Origin: Larus michahellis
Lineage: Eukaryota > Chordata > Aves > Charadriiformes > Laridae
Length of the DNA stretch: 64,000 nucleotides
NCBI RefSeq assembly: GCF_964199755.1
Contig: NC_133896.1
Span: 92,426,215-92,490,214, forward strand
Direction of reading: 5' to 3'
Position 1 is the stretch's first letter. Each line of letters starts with the position of its first letter. Positions 1 through 13,059 of the stretch are shown here, in pieces. A program made the position numbers and the translations under genes. A model generated the notes under the pieces. The model saw nothing but the letters and a program-made list of their open reading frames with translations. It ran no database searches and was not told where the DNA came from.

Positions 1-59
1 GTTCTTCAGTCAAACCCTGAAAGCAATTCTAGAGTGAAGGAGTAACTCATGGAGAAGTG

Positions 60-2320
60 TATAAATTCGGGCTTTTCTGGTTTTCCTGGTGCCAACCACA
101 GTGATTTTTGTCCCCCTGGAAATGGCCCTGCAACCATGTACTCCTCAACAGTTATAAAATTAAAAAAAGATACAATTCAAAAGGTAATTCCACACAACAT
201 TTGGAAAAAAAATAGGTTTTTCCCTCCAGGAAATAAATAATCTAAACACTTTTAAGCCTTCTTGCTCACAGCACAAGTGGCTTTCCTTTAAAAAGGACTC
301 CTCAACTTTTACGTACCACATGGTCAAAAAAGTCCTATAATCATCATAATGTCAGTTTTGTCACAGTCTAGGATAATCGAATCAACAGAGCTAGTGCTAC
401 AGATCTTGGTATTATCTTCAGTTGCAGAATTTTCAGCAGATCCAACCTTTCCTATACAGGTACTTTCAGAACAAATGAGGCTCGTACGGTTAACTACATC
501 AGGCTCCCCAGCCGCAGAAGCCACGGTATCACACCAATGCTCAATGCCAATTTGCACGACGGTTAGGCAACCACTCTGGCAGCTGTCAGAGACTTAGTTT
601 CTGCTCTGTCAGTTATTTCAGCATTCTTCTAACCACATCCTGCTGTAAGCAGAAACTTCGGATCTGTCGGTGGTATCGTTATGGTTTGAGAAAGCCCGTA
701 ACAATTTATTGTTGTTTAGACAATTATTCTATCACCTGATGACCCCTCCCCACCTGGAAAGGGGAATTGGGGAAAGCAAGGAAACACGAGGTTTGAAATA
801 TGAATAGATTTAATAGGATAAGACCAAATAATTAACAATAATACTAAAGGACCAGTATTAATCCCGACACTAATATAAGATACACACTCCCAGCCGTGGA
901 CAGCAAATGTCGGACGCTGCGAGCGCTGCGGCTTCGGGAGGAAGGGAAGGGCTCAGGGGTCCGGCAGCGGGGCAAGGAGTTTCTCTGGACTGCCGCCATC
1001 GAGGGAGAGAGACACTACGCAGCAAACTTTCTAATTTATATCGAATGTGACGTTCATGGTATGAAATAATCCTGTTGGCCAGCCTGGGTCAATGCCCAGG
1101 CCTCGCTCCTCCTCATCCCTGCATGTGGCAAGGCTTGAAAACACTGAGACCTTGAATCCCGCATAACCTAGCTGGCTATAAAGGAAGTATTTTCACAAAT
1201 TCAGACACTAGAGTCTTCCAAAAACAGAGTTTTCCTCAGCATTAGAGGAGAAATTAGTCCCATGTCGCTCAACACAGGACAGGTATTAGTGAAGAAACTA
1301 ACCCAACAGGAATGCAGACCAGCACTTCTCTCTCATCACCTTTAGAACGCACAGGCTCAATAGAGGACAGTGGAGAAATTGCACCATCCAAATGATGGCT
1401 CAGTCCACGATGCGAGTAAGGAGCAGGGCCCCAGTGACGATAATGCAGCCTTCTCCCCGGAATCCACTGCACTGGCTTTTAGCTAGTACATTCACCTTGG
1501 CCGTATGGGGGCTGCCAGGTCTTCACGGGCTACGTGGCTGAGGTGTAGATTCATCTTCATATAACCATCCAGAGAAGTTGCTGCGAGCACTGCGGCATCT
1601 CAGAAAACCACACGGAAACACATAGATATTCAGAAACACAACTATTTCAGATTGCTGTTTGTATTATCGTCTTCCCCAGACAAGGCTCCTAATCCTACAA
1701 ATTTTGCCTTGTCAAACTGTAATTTTAATAATTTTGATTTTAGAAAAGTTTTTTGTTGAAGAAAACTTCGGAAGGCTGTCGGATGTTATTTCAGTGCCTG
1801 AATGGAGGACTTCCGTTTTATCAAATATTGCAGGGTTCAGTGCAGCTGCTGTAACAGTCCTGTACCATTTAAGCATCAAGCTTAAAATAAGGAAGTTAAC
1901 TTGAAATACCTGCTACAGTCACAGGAGAGCTTGAAGCTTTTTGTTTGTCCATTTGTTGAAAACAAAAGACAGTCTCACTTTTTATTGAGAGGGAAAAGCT
2001 ATTTCACTGTCCACTTTTAAACCTGAATTACAAGTTGCAAGCTGATTATGTATTTATTGCTTGAATCTGTATTGTAGTAAACTGCATAGTTTGCACTGTG
2101 TAGACAGCAAAGAGACAACTGCGTGCAGCAGGTGTGACCTCCACATCCACGATAACAGCTTTAGGTATATCTGGGATCCTCTGCCTGTGTGTTCTCAGTA
2201 TATCTAGTGTAGCGCAAAATACAGTTATAGACATTTGGAGTGTAGTTTGTTGTAGGTACCAGGAAGGTAGTGGAGTAATGAAGTGATTCACTTCTGTAAT
2301 AGATCTTGTGGATAGCAAGG
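60..2320 (-). pseudogene. Possible decayed retrocopy of unknown parent, minus strand
   Basis: Several minus-strand stretches read like protein with frequent stops and frame changes. At 557-324 a Ser/Thr/Asp-rich frame contains CDTVASAAGEPDVV and later STSSVDSIILDCDKTD. At about 1,860-1,700 a frame contains EVLHSGTEITSDSLPKFSS. A 90-codon frame covers 2,318-2,046. Composition and the shared strand suggest one old processed pseudogene, later split by the LTR at about 676-1075. I do not recognise the parent protein, there is no poly(A) tract I can tie to it, and chance open frames in the intron remain possible. The boundaries are only the outer limits of the coding-like segments. Confidence 0.2.
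676..1075 (-). mobile_element. Probable solo LTR, avian ERVL type
   Basis: Read on the minus strand, this stretch has a GC-rich part, then an AT-rich part with a tattaaat-like box. After that comes the run 'gtttccttgctttcccc', a G-rich 'aggtggggagggg', and an end near 'aaaccataac'. That order matches avian ERVL long terminal repeats as I know them. I see no flanking gag, pol or env frames, so a solo LTR is the simplest reading. The end near 676-690 is fairly clear, but the end at the high-coordinate side is a guess. No target-site duplication was identified. Confidence 0.4.
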
Positions 2321-3344
2321 AGGGTAGTAAAGGCCTTTTTAATGACTCTTTAATCCTTCAATTCTGATCAGCCTTGGAGTACTCTGACCGCTCACAGGTC
2401 ATGCACTTTGTAGGAAGTTGTAAACCTGTCAGGGGGTTATGTGTGGAAATAAAAAAGAGATTTCTGGAAAGAAGATAGGCATAATGTCTCCATGGTAAAG
2501 AAGATAATTGTCTTTATAATTATAGGACTCAAATTGTAACAAGATTCTAGTTACAAGAAAAACCATCTAATGCTAAAGATAGTAAGTACTGCAGTAGATT
2601 GTTGGGGATTGTGAACCTCTCTGAAAGAGGCTTAAGTAAATGTGTTGTTCCGGGTAGTTCGCAAACTTTGGAAAATTAGGTCAGCTGTTCTCCTTCCTAC
2701 TACCAGAAGAATACCATTTATAAATCACAAGCAACAACATATATTGGTACAAATGCACAAACAAAAAGCAGCAGTTACCTCGCCTATAAAATAATAATGG
2801 TATTTGCGAACAGCTGCTCTAACCCCCACCCGTCCTTTGACCATGTGCAATCAGAAAGCTGCTATGGAGAAGCAGCTAGAAGGTGGCTGGAGCTTTCCTG
2901 TCTCTTTCTGTTAAAGGTTGACTGAGAGTATAGGTGCTGCCTTTACATATGTTGCTGACCAAAAGTATCCGATGTGGATCTGTTTTCTGAGTACACACAG
3001 ACTGTACAGCAGAACAAAGAGATCCTCCTCAGAGTTAACAGGTAGCCAAACATTGTTTGAGCCATAGAATACGTGCTGAATTCTCAGCTAAAAGTGCAAT
3101 GTTATCTATTTTGTGATTTTCCTATGATTGATCTCATTAGCATCTTTGGCAGTTATAGTATCTTTTTGTGTGCATTGAAATTATATTCTTATAGCTGTTC
3201 GTTCCTGTAGTGCTCAGAATTTAATTTGTCAGAAGAAGAAAATTCTTTTCGTTTTGAAAACAGTATTTTATTCTTTGAAGAAGAGTTCGTATGTAAAACT
3301 TGCATGTGAAACAGTATTTGATCGTTCTTTTAATCTTCTTGTAG

Positions 3345-3578
<234 letters not shown>

Positions 3579-5749
3579 TAATCTAATTATTCAGTAGTTG
3601 AAATACAGAAATTTTTGTAGTTATTTTTAAGATTTGTTACGGACCTATGCCTTGTCTAACATGCACTGTTTATACCAGTATAATTTTTTTTTAACATCCA
3701 TGTATTTACTTCTGATCTACATCATAGTAGATTTACTAAATGTAAAACCAGATTTTATGTGGTTCCTTCCTGCACGTTTATCCCTATTTTTGGATCAGTC
3801 AGCTAAGACAGGTTATATGGGTGCAGGGAGGAAGGAGTGTGTGTGAACTCGTGTCCTCCCAGATACACAGGGCAGTTTTTCATTTCATATGTGCTGTTTT
3901 TACAGTTACGTAAAGTGAATAATTTGTATAGACACCTTTCACTGTAGTGCATTCTGGGTACATTCTGGGTAAGTACAATTAAACTACAGAGGATGGAGAT
4001 AAGTATGCAAACTGGGAGATGGCCAAAGACCTGACTAGTGAGGAGGCAGTATCAGACTTCACTGTTGGACTGGAAGTTTCTCAGATTCAGTCTTTTTGAC
4101 CAGGTTTATTTTACATCTTTAATAGTGATGTGGATGCACAAAGTTGGGGTGTGCTGATTACACTTATGGTGGCCGTAAAGTCATAAGACACAATTAAAAT
4201 AGAAGAGTCTCAGAATAGTAAACAGGAAGATCTTGAGGACTGGACTGCCAGAAATAAAAAGTTCACCAGAAAAAAGGCAGGAGCTCTTTCTTCTAAATGG
4301 GGAGTTGAAAAATGCCAGTGCGGTCCTAATCTGTATCAGGTGAAGAATTTTCAGCCGACATTAGAGAATATTAACACCGCCTTAGTGGACACGTATAATT
4401 TGTCATCCAGAATACACTGTAAAAATCTGAATTTCAAGCAGAATAAATGCAAAGAAGGACCAACAGAGTGATTAGAGCAACGGAGCTTTTACCTTACAGT
4501 GGGAAAATAAGAGAGGTCAGCCTAGTAAAACAATGCCAAAGAAGGGAATTAATTTTGTTGTCATCTCAAGGCGTAAACACTGAAAAGAAATAGAGTTATT
4601 TTAAGATATAAACAGCACAGTTGTACCAAGAGCAAGATTTGTAAGCTCGCGGTGAACGTAGGTTGGAAACTGGAAATGGCTTTGTGTAGCCATCAGAGAA
4701 TTGAGCTTCTGAAATAACTTCCTAGTAGAAGTAATGGTAACTAAAACTTAAAAGCAGTTTTAAGATGAGAATTGATGTATTTATTCACAGGATTACATAT
4801 TATTGTATAGCTGCCTGTAATTTTAAAGAATTCGATTTGATGGTTGTGAGTGATACTTTTGCCTGGCTAGCAACAACATTTAAAAAAACAAAAAGAAGGG
4901 GAAAAATGAGGATGATTAAGGAAAAAGGTAGGACATAAGTAACTATTATTGCATTCTGAAAAATCAAATGTGTAATTTGACACTTAAAAATAAGCAATAC
5001 TGAGTTTTCAGTTGTTTGTGCAGCAGTCCTAACTTTATTTGTTCAAATGTTTATTCTGTACCCTAAATAAGTCAAAAGACAGGGGGATAAAAGTTTTGGT
5101 TACATATTTAATGACTGTAGACTGTATCAGAACACACACGTGAAGAAAACAGACTGAAAGTTGTACAGACAGTTATACATTTGCAATGTCCTAGTTTTCT
5201 TTTGTTCAGTCCTGTAATCAAAGTCACGTGGATTATTTTTTTCCTGGACTAGTTTTTCAAAGAAAATACAGATCTGTTAAGTGCAAAATTTCAATTTCTT
5301 AATTATGCTTTAACAGCAATATTTGAGACATAATTGTACGCCTTAATGACAGGACTAGCTGGTTGCAGAAAAAGGCTGTCTTTCAGAGGGCAGACAGCTT
5401 ATCAGACAGCTGGTAAGTTTGTTTCAGTCACAAAGGGAAGAGCCTGATCTCTCTCTCCTGTAGAGCTGGGAGAACTCTTGCCCCAGTTGGTGTCCCCAAA
5501 GGAGACAGCAAGGTGCTGAGGATACAGAGATCTTTTCTTCAGATAAACCGTCCAGAACTGTCCTTTCCTGTGTCTTCCCAGGGTTGCTTATAATAAACTA
5601 CATTATATGCCTGGTTTATAATATATTAGTGTAAAAATACTACTTCATGAAGCAACCTAAATTTCCATAAGAGCTGAGCATAAGAAAAAGAAAAAATAAA
5701 TGCTATTTCAGGATCCAGTCTCAGCAAAATCAAAGCAGAATTTCACAGA

Positions 5750-6118
5750 ACAAACACACTTCTTTTCACCCTTTCAGTGAAGAATTTTTTGCTGATACCT
5801 CCCCTGGCGCAACTTGAGGCCGTTTCCTCTTGTCCTATCACTTGGGAGAAGAGACCGACCCCCCCCTCACTACAGCCTCCTTTCAGGTAGTTGTAGAGAG
5901 CAATAAGGTCTCCCCTCAGACTCCTTTTCTCCAGGCTAAACAACCCCAGCTCCCTCAGCTGCTCCTCATAAGACTTGTTCTTTAGACCCTTCACCAGCTT
6001 CGTTGCCCTTCTCTGGGCCCACTCCAGCACCTCAATGTCTTTCCTGTAGTGAGGGACCCAAAACTGGACACAGGACTTGAGATGGGGCCTCACCAGTGCC
6101 GAGTACAGGGGGACCGTC
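5750..6118 (-). mobile_element. CR1 LINE fragment (ORF2 C-terminal part)
   Basis: On the minus strand an open frame of 116 codons (6093-5743) reads as the C-terminal end of the CR1 reverse-transcriptase polyprotein: [22 protein letters not shown], then [31 protein letters not shown] and NYLKGG. Part of the usual sequence after GLFSQV is damaged and the terminal 3' hairpin and octamer repeats are absent, so the copy is truncated at both ends. It is a retrotransposon relic inside an intron, antisense to MAN1A2. Confidence 0.9.
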
Positions 6119-6494
6119 CCTTCCCGTATAATTTCTTGGAGTGCCCAATAACATTAGAAGTAGATATTAGTAAATTATTAAGGATTCAATACACCAGCAG
6201 GCTACAAAGCAAGAGAAGTCGTCACAGTTTCTGTAGGTGATGCATCACCAGAACTGCCTGAGATCTAGCTTCTTTGGTGGATAAGAATAATACAGCTGAC
6301 ATGGTTTACCTGATTTCCAAAAGGCTTTTTCAGAAGTTTTCTACTACGGCCTTTTAAGGATATTAAGCAGCTACAGCATACGTAGCAAGTACTTGCATGG
6401 AGGAAAAAACCAGTTGTAGTGTAACAAATAGAGCAGAGATAAATAGTAAGCTCTTGCAGTGGACGAATGGTGGTTAACCAGTGGTACTCTGATA

Positions 6495-6610
6495 TATTTG
6501 ATATATATATATATTTATGTACATATGTGTATCTATATGTATAAATGTATATTATATTTACATTTTGTATTTTAATGTGTATATATGTATATGTAAATAA
6601 AATATATGTA
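6495..6610. repeat. TA-rich microsatellite
   Basis: Alternating purine-pyrimidine sequence made mostly of (TA)n, TATG and TGTA steps, beginning with a run of tatatatatata and decaying to the right. It is a simple repeat in a MAN1A2 intron, probably length-variable between individuals. Confidence 0.85.
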
Positions 6611-6739
6611 CCTTCTGTTTATCTATACCTACATACACATGTATCAGGAAGAGGGCAGGAACAGTAAGGCAAGTGTCCCGCTAATAATAACTTTTTTTAA
6701 AAAAGCTATTCAGATAGCAAGGGTGAAAGAAAGCTGAAA

Positions 6740-7420
6740 AATTGCACAAGGACCTTATGAGGTTGAGTAATTGCATAATAAATTACTAAATTAAATTCAG
6801 TGTAGTTAAATGTAAAGTGAGGCACCTATGAAAAAATTATTCCTAACCTCACATATAAAATTATGAGCTCTTAACTGACCATTACAACTCAGGAAATTGC
6901 TCTTGAGATTATGAAAATGTCAGCTCGGTAGCAGTTAGGAAAAACAAAGTGAGAAAGAACAAAATAGAAAATGTCATTATGTCACCGTATTAATCTTGTC
7001 CACACTTTTAGTGCTATATTCAGGCTGGTCCTCGCATTTCACAAAGGATATAGTGGAATTGAAGGAGTTGCAGAGAAAGGCTAAAAGGAAAACTAAAGGC
7101 AGGGAACACTTTCCATTCAAGGAATGACTGAATCGGATAGTGTTCTTCAGGGTGGAAAAGGGATGGTTTAGGTAGGATAAAACAGATACGCAAAATCATC
7201 AGGGGACTGGAGAGAGTAGCTGGGAATCAGTTGTTCACTCTCCTCTCCAAGACAAGACCTAGGGGCTATTGAATGAGTCTAGTAGGAGCCAAGCTGAAAA
7301 TGGAAAAGAACAAAAAAAAGTGGTTCTACACTGGAAGAGATAGTAGAGATGTGGGACTCTTCACCAGAGGTTGTTTTGGATGCTTAGGGCATACATAGGT
7401 TTAAGGAGACACCAGGTAAG
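6740..7420 (+). mobile_element. Ancient CR1/L3-like LINE remnant
   Basis: The stretch has the layout of the 3' half of an old CR1-like ORF2 read forward. It includes 'ctggtcctcgcatttcacaaagg', a block near 7070 resembling the QRKAKR region, a 'gggtggaaaagggatgg' block near 7150, and the terminal 'cttcaccagaggttgttttggatgc'. Many stops and indels show great age. The family is assigned by eye from segment order, so the exact subfamily is unknown and the left boundary is soft. Confidence 0.55.
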
Positions 7421-8089
7421 TACTCGAGAAATAAATCTATTAAGAATTACTGACCACATAAAAAAGTATGTCTACTTTGGGAGAAGCCTTGAGCTTAAAA
7501 AAAAATTGGAGAGTGGTAGAGAAGCTGGAAAAAGGTATCATATGTTCTTGGGCTGATCTTCCTCTTCCCCATACTTGTCTCATTTTGGCTGCTGTTGCGG
7601 ACATGATACTAGACCAGACGAACTTTCATCTGGTGCAGTATGGCCATTCTTACCTTCTTAATTTCGGACAGGTAGAACTCTGTATCTAATCTCATTGATT
7701 TTTGCAGTAAAAATTGTAATTCTTTTTTTACTGAAACAGGGAAAATAAACATTTTGAAAGAACTATCATAAACATTTCTTGATGGCATTTTCCTTATCAC
7801 GTGTGTGGCTGAAGGAATGCGTGGTCCTTTTTTCTGTTTGCATCCAGAGCCATACTCCCTTGAAACAAAAAGGTTAAGGAACTTTTTTTGGAATTTTTCT
7901 GCTGGGGCACACACGGGGAAGCGTTCATATTTTTCATTGTAGTATTCTAAGGTTTCCCTTTCAGACTCGTGAGACCATGGTTAATTTGAGCCTCTAGACC
8001 ATAGGAATTACGTGATTAATCTCTCCGATAATTTTTAAAGCTTGAGTGCATCTTCAAAGTTCAGTGCCTTAAAAATTCTCTGCCAGAGC

Positions 8090-8111
8090 GGGGTGGGGTG
8101 GGTGGGTGGGG
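8090..8111 (+). other. G-quadruplex-prone tract
   Basis: Five consecutive G runs (4, 4, 3, 3 and 4 Gs) are separated by single T residues. This meets the strictest pattern for a parallel G-quadruplex with one-base loops. It lies in a MAN1A2 intron on the sense strand, about 770 bases before the next exon, so it would form in the pre-mRNA as well as in DNA. Confidence 0.85.
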
Positions 8112-8839
8112 TGTACAGCTGTAGCCAAGAGTGCATTATTTATGTCAAATTTGAGGGATAATGTGTAGCTGTATAATAAAAAAAAATATGTGATTGCATC
8201 TTCATATTGTAGACAGTTTTTCTACAGGTACCTCCTTTTTATATGAATAGTCTTCCAGATGCTGACAGAGGGCCGTTACAGCTTCCTTTAAGGGCTGAAA
8301 TAGTGAATCTCTTAGTTCAGAGATTTATTTTCAGGTGTGCTAAGTTTTCATTGCCTAGTTGTAATAATTGAGGATCACATTATGAAGCACATCAGTTACC
8401 ATGGCCTGACAGCACTTCCCTAAACCGAGTGAGTCTGGATAAAGATGCAGGTTATTTGAGATGGTGATACCTGGTTTTGTTCCAAGATCTTTTGGCGCTG
8501 TCCTTGGTGGGATCAAAGGCCATCAAAACCTCTGTTGACCCTACTTTTTTTCTTTTGCTTGTAAAGAACTGATGTCGGTCACTTTAATTTTATCCTATAA
8601 TTGAATGCATTAACGTGTTTATATTCTTAGCGTTTCATTAGTTTTCAAGAGGATTACTGTACTCCCATCAAGATAGGTAGTTTTCTCACAGGAATTGGAT
8701 AAATTATTCATAAGGAAAATTACAGGCCTCAACAATAGGAAATATTTATGAGACTTCTTAAAGACAAGCTAGTTTCTGCTTTTCTCACATGCTTGGGATA
8801 TAGCAGTTTCCTAGCCACCCTTCCTGCAAAGATTGGTAA

Positions 8840-9073
<234 letters not shown>

Positions 9074-12000
9074 TAAATTAATTTTACATATTTTCCTTTT
9101 GTAGTCACTTTCATCCCGTGGTACTGAAACACTTCAAATGGTAATTGATTTTCACGAGTCCCTGTAAACATACGGGGGTGCGCGCAGTTATTCCTGTTTT
9201 GCAACTGTTGAAACAGATGCACAGAAAAGAGACGTGTTCGGCATCATAGAGCTGATGAGTTTTAGGGATGGAAATAAAATCTGCTGGTCAGGACTCCTGC
9301 TGTTATCAGTAGTCCACAGCCCCCAGGAGAGGTAATTTATCTTGGGAAATGAAAGTGTATTATAAATAACTTTGTTAAGCATGTGTTAGCACTCAGATTA
9401 GATTAAAAGACAAAGCTATTCTTAGGGTTTCTTCTTGGTCAGCTATTAAAACAGAAATGGCAGGAAAACTGTTCTCAGATGGGTTGTAGACTAGAGAGCA
9501 CATACATACGTGTATGTGGGTTGGTATCATGGCTGTTTCTTTTCTTAGTTGTCTGACTGGAAGGAAGGAAATTTGCCAGTCAGTTTAGATTTACTCAATT
9601 ATAACAAAAAATTACATCACTAGAAGTAGACCAGAAAGGGAAGTGAATAAGTAATGGCGCATAAGGCAGAACTTAAAAGTTGTTGCTAAGGTATTTTAGA
9701 GATTGTTGCTGGTTTTGAATAGCTGCTTTCCTGGATTGTTGCGTGTTTTAACTGAATTCCCAAGTGTGAAAATGCATCTGAGTCTTCCTCATTGGAAATG
9801 CTTGTAATGGTCTACAGAAGCCCGGACTCATTGTAAGACTCTTAGCAGAGGTCTGTTGCTCATGGCCTTCCTTCATTCATCCTTTGTACATAGGTGGATA
9901 ACTTCTTTGCCTGATAGTCATAGATTATGGGCTATATGAATAACTAGGTTTCATTTTCACATGACAATATAATATTCTAGTTGTAAAAATTATTTGTAAT
10001 CCCCAAAAGACTTCTTTTAAATGCTTCCTAGGGCTGAACTTGTGAGGTTTTTTTGGTCTCATGATTCTCACTGCTTCCACCCCGTGGTCTGTACTGAGGT
10101 TGTGCAGAACTAATTTGCTGACCAAGCAGTTTTCTGGTCGTCTTCAGGATCTGTGCATTACTACAACTCCTCCTCCACTTTCCTGCTATAACTCCAGCAG
10201 CCTTTGGAAACACAGCTGAAAGCCAGTTTCAGACATGTGAATAAATATTAAAGATAACAAGACAGTAGTGAAATATTTTGAGTATAGCCAACAGAGATCA
10301 AGGAAGAGATGAACCAAGAGCCTGGAGAAAGTTTATTCTGCAGGTGAAAGCCAGTTTCGCTCCAAAGGCAAGAGACACAGAAAACGGACTTGAAGGAAGA
10401 GACCTGTTGAGAAGTCTGTATTCATCAGGTAGAAGATAGTTAAGGCAGGTTCAGAATATTCAGCTGAGTTCATCCCTATCCTTCGCTCAGCGCTGTTACA
10501 ATCATGTAGAAAAAATCAAGTATTTTAAGATTGTGTCTTAGCCTTGGTTTTGCCTTGTAGACTATTTAGTTACAACCAACATTGTTACTCTGGAGAGAGG
10601 TTCCACTTTTGTCACATTTGTATTCCAGAATGCATTGCCGCGCTCTCTAAAACATCAAACACTGAGTCACATCATCCCTCCTGCCCAAACTATGCATGTT
10701 TCTAATATGACAAAGAAACAGATTTAGTAAACTGCTCCTTGCCACTGTGTGTACTACAGATGCTTGCTGATCTAACGCCCGCTCCTGTCAGAAGCTATGG
10801 CTGGATGATCCAAGCTGAGATTGGGTCCTTTCTACTAGGCCAATGAATATACAAATATAAATTTTCAAGGCCAAGTTCTGTCTCTTAAGCAAAGCACGTC
10901 TTTTGAATCACATTTTGTTTTGTTTTCTCCATTAGTCTTCATATCATGCTCCCCATTAATGCTTTCAAACTCAAACCCTCCCTTCCTCCTCCTCTGCCTC
11001 CAATTTCCTCTGTGTGCAGGGTAGGATTTTATTTTATCCTTCTGTCAACCTGCATGGGAGTTGTGTAAATCAAGCAGCCCACGTGCTTAACTGCCTCTGT
11101 CCTTACAGAGTGCCTTATTTTTTTGCTTGCTCCCTCAATAAAGAGTTTCTTTATCCAACATAGCCGTAAAATATTTTTGCACTCTTCATAAATGGTTTTG
11201 CATACCCCTCCCTCCCACAATTACAGATTTTCTTTCCCCTGCTGTCATGCTAACCCAGAAGCTCGGGCAGTTTTTTGTTCCCCATGGTTTTCTGTTCCCT
11301 GCATATAGATAATAAGTTCATGTGTTTGCTCCTCACACCTACTCACTACTTTCCCTTCTTCCCTACCGCACACAGCTCTGGTTGTGTTTATTCCTCCATT
11401 TATAAATAAAGAAGAGTCCGGTATGACACACAGAGCACTTGGCTTGCTGCTCGTGTACAGCACTGTCTGTGTTCGCTTTCCATTTGCCTTTCAACCACTG
11501 AAGCGTACTTTGAAATCTGTATTACAGACTTCCCGTGGTGAATGAGATTTTCTTCATCAGAAGTCTAGTAGTTCTTTTAAAGTTTTGGGGAAACTGAGTT
11601 TTGTTTCCGAGTTCTAAATGGTCTTATTTTTGTACATTGAACCTGGTGTTTGATGACTTCTTAGTGGTCTCACTTGTTTCTTTCTTTGAATGCATGAATA
11701 CATCCCTACCCGAATGGATTGGGTTAGTCCACCGATATGTTAGAAGTCTGCTTCTCTCATTTTAAGAACTCTTCAGAGATCATCCAGGATACACTGCAGA
11801 ACCACCTGGCTTTTAAGTATACTGCATTACTTAAGTCTCTTTAGCACTCCCAGCCCAAATCTCTCTCTGCCTTTTATCAATGGGAATTTGCACAGAGGGC
11901 TGGATTGTGTGCATGTGCACATCTTTGTACTGTAACTTCTTTATCTGTTTCACCATTGGCAGCTTTTTTGTGGCTTTATTATCTAGATTTTTGCACAAAA

Positions 12001-12326
12001 CTTGGACATTTTAGTGCAGATGTTGTGCTTTGACTAAGGCCTGCGTTGTCACATCTCTCCAAATCCAGTGTCTGTGGGGGAAAAACCAGGAAGTTGAATC
12101 TTATATTTCCTCAGTGATCATAAATCTCTGTGACAGGGTCTTTATCTCTTTCCTAATAAAAAAAGGCTAATTCTCCCTAATACTATACTTAGCAGTAGAG
12201 ACAACATCAATCTCAATTGTACTGGGCCAGCCAAATTGGATGATAGTATGCTGGGGGGCCGGCTGAAGTATTACAGAAATACACATGCAAGATATTCAGG
12301 GTAAATAGAAAAAATGACTAAGATCC

Positions 12327-12402
12327 TTTTAATTAATTATTTGAAAATTATTTGAAAATAATTTGAAATTATTTTAAAATAATTTTAATTAATTATTTGA
12401 AA
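12327..12402. repeat. AT-rich direct repeat with internal inverted repeats
   Basis: The 20-mer ttttaattaattatttgaaa occurs twice without mismatch, at 12327-12346 and 12383-12402. The 36 bases between are built from attatttgaaa and its near-complement, giving several overlapping self-complementary segments. This is almost pure A/T and probably arose by slippage or foldback replication. Confidence 0.85.
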
Positions 12403-13059
12403 GCAATAAAAGCCACTGCCTCACAATAGGAATGTAAAGCCAATTACTGATCTAAGCTATCTGACTGAAGGGTTCAACTGTTTGGGACTTGCGTATCTGA
12501 CTGAGCAGGATTGCACCAGGGAAGCTGCAGAGTTCATTCGGAGTTTCTACTTAGAGTGAAAATAATATATAAGACTTCAGGTTCAGGCTAACTTCAGGCA
12601 AATTGAGGACTGACAGTAAGATGGAGCAGAAAAACCTATAGGCTCTCTACTTAGTGAAGCAAAGTGGAAGGGAAGGAGGCAGGTATAGGTTGGAGGTGAA
12701 AGAAACGGGTTCAGAGTTCATGGGTTGGAAGCTGTGAGTACCACAGAGAGGTGTTTTGGGAGGTAAGCTGGTGGAGAAACTGGCACAGTTTTTATGAGCA
12801 TATTGTTGGCATAGTCAAGAACAGTCACAAATGCAACCACAAAAACACCCTCAGAGGAGCAGAGGGAGCTGGGATCCCATCTAGAGGCACCTCCAATTTT
12901 AGTTCCAAAGGACTTAGATCAACTCTGACCTCCCTGTATACCACAGGCCCTGAAATTTCGCTTTGCATCGGTTTTGAGCCAAGACACGTGTACTTGGCAA
13001 GAGTACAGTATTGCATATTCTTCTCTTCCACTCTTGATTTGAATAAACGGAACTGGAAA

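Larger units (their letters stand above)
1..3344 (+). other. MAN1A2: MAN1A2 intron (left part, runs off the window edge)
   Basis: Non-coding DNA upstream of the first visible MAN1A2 exon. It ends in a pyrimidine-rich 3' splice site (cttcttgtag) directly before 3345. I looked for the preceding exon, which should end in the MYDDA-like segment of class I mannosidases, and did not find it, so that exon lies outside the window. The stretch holds a probable ERVL-type LTR on the minus strand (about 676-1075) and minus-strand coding-like fragments between about 60 and 2,320, described separately. From about 2,320 to 3,344 I see nothing recognisable. Confidence 0.8.
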
